Assembly (NCBI GenBank): GCA_964445575.1
Contig: CAYULB010000063.1
Span: forward strand, 1-11,840
Reading direction: 5' to 3'
DNA length: 11,840 nt
Source of the DNA: WJMT01 sp964445575
GTDB taxonomy: Bacteria; Acidobacteriota; Aminicenantia; Aminicenantales; Aminicenantaceae
Shown: in pieces, positions 6,826 through 11,840 of the stretch
Position numbering within the stretch: the stretch's first letter is position 1
Layout: each line of letters starts with the position of its first letter
Position numbers and translations under genes: made by a program
Notes under the pieces: model-generated
The model's database searches: none
What the model saw: the letters and a program-made list of their open reading frames with translations, nothing else
What the model was told of the DNA's origin: nothing

Positions 6826-7752
6826 ATGCAGACCATAGAGGATTTTTCTGAACTCTCTGATTTTAAAAAAAACACCGCTGTTGCCATTGGTAATTTTGAC
6901 GGAGTCCACCTCGGACACCAAAGAATTTTGGAGCATCTGGTAAGGTCAGCGAAAAAAGACCATCTCATTTCTGTGGTGCTTACCTTCTCCCCTCACCCGG
7001 GAAAATTCTTTAACAAAGACAAATTTCTCCTTATCCAATCTCCAAAAGAAAAATTAGACCTGATAGCCCGTTTTCAAATCGAAAAAACTGTGGTGCTTCC
7101 TTTTGATAAAATTGTATCTTCACTGTCCCCATTCCAATTTGTAAAAAACATACTCATAAATTCCCTCCGTTCCAAACTCATAGTAGTGGGAAGTAATTTC
7201 AGGTTTGGAAAGGGCCGTAAGGGAGACGTCAAAACCCTTCAAAAAATATCCCAACAGCATAACATTTCCCTGCATTCCATCCCTCAAGTCACCTTGAATG
7301 GAGAAATCGTAAGCTCCAGTAGAATCCGAACTTTACTTCTGGAAGGAAAAATAGAAAAAGTCAACCAGTTCCTGGGCCGTCCTTACCAGATAACGGGAAG
7401 AGTCATCCAGGGCTATTCAAGAGGAAGGCACATTGGATTCCCCACCGCTAACTTAAGCCCAGAAAATGAGATAATGCCCCAAGGAGTGTTTATTACCCAA
7501 TCCATCATAGGAGAAAAAACGCTTCCCTCTGTTACCAACATCGGGCAGTGCCCTACTTTCAACAAAAAAAAGACCCATATAGAGTCTTACATCATAAACC
7601 TTGAATCCGAGATATACGGAAGGAAAATGGGTATCCAACTCCTAAAAAAAATCAGAAACGAGAAAAAATTTGATTCCCCAGAAATGTTGAAAAAACAGAT
7701 CACAAAAGATATTGCCACTGCCAAAAAATACTTTGGCCTGGATACTTCTTGA
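6826..7752 (+). CDS. ribF: Bifunctional riboflavin kinase / FMN adenylyltransferase
   Basis: A 308-residue enzyme that phosphorylates riboflavin to FMN and adenylates FMN to FAD in the cytoplasm. The N-terminal nucleotidyltransferase half has IGNFDGVHLGHQ (21-32, the HxGH-type ATP site) and the conserved SSSRIR (163-168) closing the domain. The C-terminal flavokinase half (about 184-306) has GRPYQITGRVIQGYSRGR, the GFPTAN motif (204-209), the SVTNIGQCPTF segment (235-245) and the catalytic-position Glu253 (HIES). Length is standard. The ATG lies 4 bp after the DUF1844 stop with only a weak ribosome site, suggesting coupling. It is not linked to other riboflavin genes here, which is usual for ribF. 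Confidence 0.95.
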   Translation: MQTIEDFSELSDFKKNTAVAIGNFDGVHLGHQRILEHLVRSAKKDHLISVVLTFSPHPGKFFNKDKFLLIQSPKEKLDLIARFQIEKTVVLPFDKIVSSLSPFQFVKNILINSLRSKLIVVGSNFRFGKGRKGDVKTLQKISQQHNISLHSIPQVTLNGEIVSSSRIRTLLLEGKIEKVNQFLGRPYQITGRVIQGYSRGRHIGFPTANLSPENEIMPQGVFITQSIIGEKTLPSVTNIGQCPTFNKKKTHIESYIINLESEIYGRKMGIQLLKKIRNEKKFDSPEMLKKQITKDIATAKKYFGLDTS

Positions 7753-7976
7753 CTTTTTGTTCAACTTGTTGCATCTTCATAAGAAACTTTGACTGTTCAT
7801 TAAGAAGTTCTATGGGCGCTGAAAAAAACAAAAAAATTGGGAGCATCTACCACTGCAACAGAAACATTAACCTGACTTATTCACGAGCCGGGGCTGCGAG
7901 CTTAATGAAATTCAGGTTTGGTCGAAGCAACATTGAATTCAAACACGGTATTCCATTCACCATTTAAGGAGACAAA
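7753..7976. other. Non-coding gap upstream of pyrR
   Basis: A 224-nt gap between ribF and pyrR. It contains a repeat copy with an imperfect hairpin (7867-7918) and a direct repeat, TTCATAAGAA (7776-7785) and TTCATTAAGAA (7796-7806), on either side of TTGACT (7789-7794). TTGACT could be a -35, but its best -10 (TATGGG, 16 bp away) is poor. I find no recognisable PyrR-binding loop and no hairpin followed by a T-run of the Bacillus attenuator kind. A frame open at 7749-7967 looks spurious. Confidence 0.5.
7867..7918 (+). repeat. Interspersed repeat, copy 3, with hairpin
   Basis: Bases 7867-7897 begin TTAACCTGACTTATTCACGA and match the minus strand of 46-76 at about 26 of 31 positions. The copy can fold: AACCTGA (7869-7875) pairs with TCAGGTT (7912-7918), and TTCA (7880-7883) with TGAA (7906-7909), across a small internal loop. 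It ends about 58 nt before the pyrR start and, unlike copies 1 and 2, would be transcribed within a probable operon leader. Confidence 0.55.
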
Positions 7977-8531
7977 ATGAAAGAAAAAATAAAGGCCAGG
8001 GTTATGGACGCTGGGAAGATGAAACGAGCTTTGCACAGAATCGCAACTGAAATCACAGAAAGAAATCGAGACCTGAACAATCTTGTTATCATCGGAATAA
8101 GAACCAGAGGGGTTCATATTGCTAAAAGAATCGCAAAACTGATTAAAGATTATGATAATGTGGAAGTCCCAGTCGGAATACTTGACATAACTTTATACAG
8201 AGATGACCTATCAGAACTTGAAGACAAACATGTTGTAAAAAAGACTGAAATAAATTTCTCAATAGAAAATAAAGATGTTCTTTTGGTGGACGATGTGCTG
8301 TTCACTGGCCGGACCATTCGTGCAGCCATGGACAGTTTGATGGACTTGGGTCGCCCCAAGACCATCCAGCTTCTTATTTTCATAGACAGAGGGCATAAAG
8401 AACTTCCCATAAAAGCAGATTACACTGGAAAATCTCTTCCCACTTCCCGAAGGGAAAAGGTAAAGGTCCAGTTAAAAGAAATAGATAATAAAGATGAAGT
8501 CTTGATCATAGAACCAGTAGGAATTGATTAG
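7977..8531 (+). CDS. pyrR: PyrR bifunctional pyrimidine regulator / uracil phosphoribosyltransferase
   Basis: A 184-residue type I phosphoribosyltransferase-fold protein. The PRPP-binding loop VLLVDDVLFTGRT is at residues 101-113, and the PyrR-specific stretch RGHKELPIKADYTGKSLPTS lies at 138-157. IGIRTRGVHIAKRI (39-52) is the conserved N-terminal flexible-loop region. Known members convert uracil plus PRPP to UMP, and in Bacillus bind pyr mRNA to cause attenuation when UMP/UTP is high. It leads pyrB and pyrC, consistent with a pyr operon. Start support is strong (AAGGAG 6-7 nt upstream). No attenuator is evident in its leader, so RNA-binding regulation here is unproven; it may work mainly as a UPRTase. 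Confidence 0.95.
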   Translation: MKEKIKARVMDAGKMKRALHRIATEITERNRDLNNLVIIGIRTRGVHIAKRIAKLIKDYDNVEVPVGILDITLYRDDLSELEDKHVVKKTEINFSIENKDVLLVDDVLFTGRTIRAAMDSLMDLGRPKTIQLLIFIDRGHKELPIKADYTGKSLPTSRREKVKVQLKEIDNKDEVLIIEPVGID

Positions 8532-8540
8532 GAGATAACA

Positions 8541-9479
8541 TTGAGATTTAGCAAAAGACATCTTTTAGGGATTCAGGATTTAACACCATCAGAGATTCTG
8601 ACGATTCTGGATACCGCTGAATCCCTTAAAGAAATCTCAAGACGGGACATTAAAAAAGTTCCTGCTTTAAGAGGAAAAACAGTCATCAATCTCTTTTTTG
8701 AACCCAGCACAAGAACGAGAAGTTCTTTTGAACTTGCTGCCAAAAGACTCAGTGCTGACATATCAAACTTTTCAAAAGTCTCCAGCAGTGCTGTCAAAGG
8801 AGAAACCTTAAAAGATACAGTCCTCAACCTGGAAGCCATGCAAACAGATGCTCTCGTAATCCGGCATTCTGCTTCCGGAACTCCTCATTTCTTGAGCACG
8901 TTCTGCACCTCGCACATCATCAATGCCGGAGATGGGACTCATGAACATCCCACCCAAGCATTGCTGGATGCCTTCACCATACGAGAAGAAAAAAAGAGAT
9001 TCAAAGGACTTAAAGTGGTGATTGCCGGAGATATTCTTCACAGCCGGGTAGCCCGTTCCAATGTATTCCTTCTGAACAAGATGGGAGCAAAAGTGGTGCT
9101 GGTCGGACCACCAGGCATGATTCCAGAAGAGATGGCTCAAATGGGAGCTGAAATAGATTATGACATGGACCGGGCTGTATGTGATGCGGATGTTATCATG
9201 ATGCTGAGGATCCAACTGGAAAGACAGCAGAAAAATCTCTTTCCCTCGCTACGGGAATACAGACGCCTCTACAGCCTCACTCCCAAGAGATTTAAAACAG
9301 CTAATAAAAACGCGATTATCATGCATCCCGGGCCTATAAACAGGGATGTTGAAATCTCAACCCAATTGGCAGACTCTATAAAGTCAGTGATACTTAAACA
9401 GGTTGAAAATGGGATTGCTATTAGAATGGCAGTTCTTTACCTTTTGCTAGGAGGAAAAGAACGTGAATTTACTGATTAA
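8541..9479 (+). CDS. pyrB: Aspartate carbamoyltransferase catalytic chain
   Basis: A 312-residue enzyme that joins carbamoyl phosphate and aspartate to give carbamoyl aspartate, the first committed pyrimidine step. The carbamoyl-phosphate loop FFEPSTRTRSSFE (52-64) holds the S-T-R-T-R motif. SAVKGET (83-89) supplies the Lys that reaches into the neighbouring subunit's active site. HEHPTQALLDAFT (134-146) and MHPGPINRDVEI (261-272) are also diagnostic. The start is TTG at 8541 with AGGAG at 8530-8534, overlapping the pyrR stop, 9 bp after pyrR ends. Its last 17 bp overlap pyrC. No regulatory chain gene (pyrI) is nearby, so this is likely the trimeric or DHOase-associated class. Confidence 0.96.
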   Translation: MRFSKRHLLGIQDLTPSEILTILDTAESLKEISRRDIKKVPALRGKTVINLFFEPSTRTRSSFELAAKRLSADISNFSKVSSSAVKGETLKDTVLNLEAMQTDALVIRHSASGTPHFLSTFCTSHIINAGDGTHEHPTQALLDAFTIREEKKRFKGLKVVIAGDILHSRVARSNVFLLNKMGAKVVLVGPPGMIPEEMAQMGAEIDYDMDRAVCDADVIMMLRIQLERQQKNLFPSLREYRRLYSLTPKRFKTANKNAIIMHPGPINRDVEISTQLADSIKSVILKQVENGIAIRMAVLYLLLGGKEREFTD

Positions 9480-10746
9480 AAACGGACATGTCATCGACCC
9501 CAGTTCCCGGTTGGACGGAAACTTTGATATTCTGATAAAAAATAAAAAAATTGTTGAAATAAAAAAGAACATAAAATCTGATAATGCGAAAACAATAGAT
9601 GCCTCTCATTTGATTGTGGCTCCAGGATTCATTGATATGCATGTTCACTTCAGGGATCCGGGACAGGAACATAAAGAGACCATAGAAACAGGCTCTCATG
9701 CCGCAGCGGCCGGAGGATTCACTTCTGTCGCCTGTATGCCCAACACCTTTCCGGTAAACGATAATTCAGGCATAACCAAATACATTGTCTCCAAGGCCCA
9801 TAAAAGAGCTCTAGTCAACATTTTCCCAGTAGCTGCTTTGAGTGTGGGCCAAAAAGGCGAAGCCCTCACTGAAATGGCTGATTTGATTGAATCTGGAGCT
9901 GTTGCCTTCTCCGATGATGGTATGCCCATTCAAAACAGTCAGTTAATGCGGAGGGGTTTGGAATATTCCAAACAATTTAACACTCTTATCATTGACCATT
10001 GTGAAGACCTTGATTTAAGCTCCCAGGGAGTGATGAATGAAGGTTACTACTCCTACCTGCTCGGTCTTCAAGGAATCCCTGATTACTCTGAAGAAGTCAT
10101 GGTCGCCCGCAATATCATACTGGCAAAAAATACAGACTCTCATATCCACTTGGCCCATATAAGCACCCGGGGATCAGTTGAATTGATACAGTCAGCCAAA
10201 GAAAAAAAAATTGGAATTACCTCAGAAGTCACTCCTCATCATCTGTTTCTGGATGATTCCCTGCTCACCAGCTACAGTACGAACTTAAAAGTAAACCCCC
10301 CTATCCGAACAAAAGAGGACAACAAAAGTCTCATCAAAGCAGTCCAACAAGGCATAATCGATGTCATTGCCACCGACCATGCTCCCCATTCTCCAGATGA
10401 GAAAGACGTTGAATTCAATCAGGCACCGTTTGGAATAAATGGGCTTGAAACAGCGGTTTCTCTTTTAATGGACAAACTGGTAAACAACAAAGTTATTTCA
10501 ATGCAGAGACTTGTTGAAATGCTCTCCTGTAACCCAGCAAAAATATTAGGTCTGGAAAACAAGGGAAAAATAAAAGTCAATGCGGATGCAGACCTAACCA
10601 TAATCGACCCGGAAAAACAAGTCACCGTAGATGTCCACCGATTCCGTTCCAAAAGCAGAAACAATCCCTTTCACAGCTGGAAATTAAAAGGCTATCCAGT
10701 TATGACTATAGTGGGAGGGAAAATAGTCTATTCCTTATTAAAATGA
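9463..10746 (+). CDS. pyrC: Dihydroorotase (class I)
   Basis: A 427-residue zinc amidohydrolase that cyclises carbamoyl aspartate to dihydroorotate. Metal and catalytic residues are all visible: H60 and H62 (DMHVHFRDPGQEHKET), D152 (FSDDGMP), H179 (IDHCED), H232 (LAHIST) and D305 (ATDHAPHSPDEK). N94 (MPNT) and R64 fit substrate binding. The positions closely follow the Aquifex enzyme (H61, H63, D153, H180, H232, D305), placing it in class I rather than the shorter E. coli-type class II. The start is GTG at 9463, with AGGAGG at 9449-9454 and an 8-nt spacer inside the end of pyrB, so the two are translationally coupled. Length is normal. Confidence 0.96.
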   Translation: MNLLIKNGHVIDPSSRLDGNFDILIKNKKIVEIKKNIKSDNAKTIDASHLIVAPGFIDMHVHFRDPGQEHKETIETGSHAAAAGGFTSVACMPNTFPVNDNSGITKYIVSKAHKRALVNIFPVAALSVGQKGEALTEMADLIESGAVAFSDDGMPIQNSQLMRRGLEYSKQFNTLIIDHCEDLDLSSQGVMNEGYYSYLLGLQGIPDYSEEVMVARNIILAKNTDSHIHLAHISTRGSVELIQSAKEKKIGITSEVTPHHLFLDDSLLTSYSTNLKVNPPIRTKEDNKSLIKAVQQGIIDVIATDHAPHSPDEKDVEFNQAPFGINGLETAVSLLMDKLVNNKVISMQRLVEMLSCNPAKILGLENKGKIKVNADADLTIIDPEKQVTVDVHRFRSKSRNNPFHSWKLKGYPVMTIVGGKIVYSLLK

Positions 10747-10781
10747 AGTAACCAAAACTCCCAAACAAAGCCTGATATCTT

Positions 10782-11528
10782 ATGAATCAAAATTTAGAAA
10801 AATTTGAAAAAAAAATAGGGTATAAATTCAAAAACAAAGCTCTGTTGAATCAAGCTCTCACACACAGCTCTTATGCCTACGAAAGCCAGAAAAACCTAAA
10901 AGACAATGAGGTTTTGGAATTTCTGGGAGACTCTGTCATTGGTTTTATACTGTGTGACTTTTTATACAAAAACTTTCAAGACCTATCAGAAGGGGAACTA
11001 TCCAAGCTAAAATCCGCGGCCGCCAGCACCAATGCATTAACCGTATTTTCAAAAAATATCGGACTTCACAAGAGAATCATGCTGGGTAAAGGAGAAATCA
11101 AAAGCGGAGGAAGAAAAAAAAAGACCATTTTAGCAGGAGTATTTGAAGCGCTGGTTGCAGGTTTATATCTTGACGGTGGGTTAAAAGCAGTCAGGCGGTT
11201 CCTGGAAAAACACTTCAGGGATTTCTTTGAAAAAATAGATATGGACAGTTTCTTAATAAATAACTATAAATCAGCACTTCAAGAACATCTCCAGAAAGAA
11301 AATCTCCCCAATCCCACTTATAAAACCATAAAAACCACCGGACCTGAACACAACAAAAAATTTACTGTGGAGGTCTCTTCCCATCATCACATTTTAGGAA
11401 AAGCCAGCGGCTTTTCAAAAAAAGAAGCGGAGCAAAAAGCAGCTCAAAAGGCAGTAAAAAATCTTTTAAACAAAAAGCTTAAATCCTTGACCTCCGATAC
11501 CTTTATTTTAGAGAGAAAAAATGATTGA
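10782..11528 (+). CDS. rnc: Ribonuclease III
   Basis: A 248-residue dsRNA endonuclease used in rRNA processing and mRNA turnover. The catalytic domain (about 1-155) has the signature NEVLEFLGDSV (42-52) with E43, E46 and D50. The second acidic pair region reads LAGVFEALVAGLYLDGG (117-133): E122 is present, but Gly119 sits where the E. coli enzyme has Asp114. The dsRNA-binding domain (about 161-231) has the expected YKSALQEHLQK start, PEHNKKFTVEV centre and SKKEAEQKAAQKAVKNLL final helix. The start at ATG 10782, 35 bp after pyrC, has a poor ribosome site. Its stop overlaps the next gene by 8 bp. Identity is clear; full activity is likely but untested. Confidence 0.94.
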   Translation: MNQNLEKFEKKIGYKFKNKALLNQALTHSSYAYESQKNLKDNEVLEFLGDSVIGFILCDFLYKNFQDLSEGELSKLKSAAASTNALTVFSKNIGLHKRIMLGKGEIKSGGRKKKTILAGVFEALVAGLYLDGGLKAVRRFLEKHFRDFFEKIDMDSFLINNYKSALQEHLQKENLPNPTYKTIKTTGPEHNKKFTVEVSSHHHILGKASGFSKKEAEQKAAQKAVKNLLNKKLKSLTSDTFILERKND

Positions 11529-11840
11529 TTCCTACAAATTTGGTCAAATGGTTATTGATGGGAAGGCCTATAACAAAGATTTGATTATTTTTCCTGAAAA
11601 AGTAAAGACTAACTGGTGGCGAGGAACCGGCCATTTGCTGATTTTAGACGACCTTCAGGATGTTTTTGCTGAAAATCCAGATATACTTATTGTGGGAACC
11701 GGCTATATGGGGCTTATGAAAGTCCACCCTGAGGTCAAACAATATGCAAAGCAAAAAGGAATAAAGCTCATCATCCAGAAAAGCAAAAAAGCTGTGCAAA
11801 CATTCAATGAGATGGCCTCAGAAGGAAAAGTTTTTGGAGC
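11521..11840 (+). CDS. Mth938-like domain protein (DUF498 type), 3' truncated
   Basis: The first 106 codons of a gene running off the window edge. It begins at ATG 11521, overlapping the last 8 bp of rnc, with AGAGAG 5-7 nt upstream. Residues near 33-43 (WWRGTGHLLIL), 54-65 (PDILIVGTGYMG) and 84-98 (IIQKSKKAVQTFNEM) match the Mth938/NDUFAF3-like fold as I recall it: a conserved WWR, a LIVGTG glycine turn and a late helix with an AV-x-x-FN element. The typical size is about 120 residues, so only a short C-terminal part is missing. The bacterial function is not known. Confidence 0.78.
   Translation, partial: MIDSYKFGQMVIDGKAYNKDLIIFPEKVKTNWWRGTGHLLILDDLQDVFAENPDILIVGTGYMGLMKVHPEVKQYAKQKGIKLIIQKSKKAVQTFNEMASEGKVFG

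Noticed and set aside
7749..7967. Possible 72-residue plus-strand protein between ribF and pyrR
   Set aside because: TTG start within the ribF stop, no ribosome site, Cys/Arg-rich composition with no recognisable domain, and its 3' half lies in the dispersed repeat.
8808..9215. 135-codon minus-strand ORF inside pyrB
   Set aside because: Antisense shadow of a fully conserved pyrB region, with no ribosome site or recognisable domain.

Overview
The window is a gene-dense chromosomal stretch from a bacterium of moderate to low G+C, with many A/T-rich codons and lysine-rich proteins. It carries lnt (lipoprotein N-acylation) and a SPOR-domain protein, which points to a diderm (outer-membrane) organism. 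The mix of long NfeD plus slipin, DUF1844 next to ribF, and pyrR-pyrB-pyrC would suit an Acidobacteriota/Aminicenantes-type or deltaproteobacterial-type lineage, but the phylum cannot be fixed from sequence alone. Almost everything is housekeeping. I see no mobile element, CRISPR array, phage gene, tRNA or rRNA.

Layout: (1) 1-119 is non-coding. It holds one copy of a short interspersed repeat, then a near-consensus sigma70-type promoter (TTGACT, 17 bp, TATAAT). (2) 153-5490 is a plus-strand envelope-to-translation run: a long NfeD membrane protease, its slipin partner, a single-pass SPOR protein, apolipoprotein N-acyltransferase (lnt), and prfB (RF2). prfB overlaps the lnt stop and needs a +1 programmed frameshift, so its true span is 4353-5490. 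(3) 5491-5642 is a convergent gap with a second repeat copy. (4) mazG is the only minus-strand gene, at 5643-6428. (5) 6429-6533 is a divergent promoter gap. (6) A DUF1844 protein and ribF follow, 4 bp apart. (7) 7753-7976 is a 224-nt gap with the third repeat copy and a hairpin. (8) pyrR-pyrB-pyrC (tightly spaced or overlapping), rnc, and the 5' part of a Mth938-like gene cut by the window edge.

How the genes fit together: NfeD and slipin form the known protease/stomatin pair. SPOR and Lnt are also envelope proteins. prfB regulates itself through its frameshift. MazG removes non-canonical NTPs, and RibF makes FMN and FAD. PyrB and PyrC catalyse consecutive pyrimidine steps, and PyrR is the uracil-responsive regulator/UPRTase. 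RNase III acts on dsRNA.

The most notable points are: the nfeD promoter sits so close to its best start codon that the mRNA would be leaderless or nearly so; the prfB frameshift hides about 114 N-terminal residues; three non-coding gaps share a repeat core; the pyrR leader has no recognisable attenuator; and RNase III has Gly in place of one of the usual catalytic acidic residues. I found no convincing new multi-gene system.
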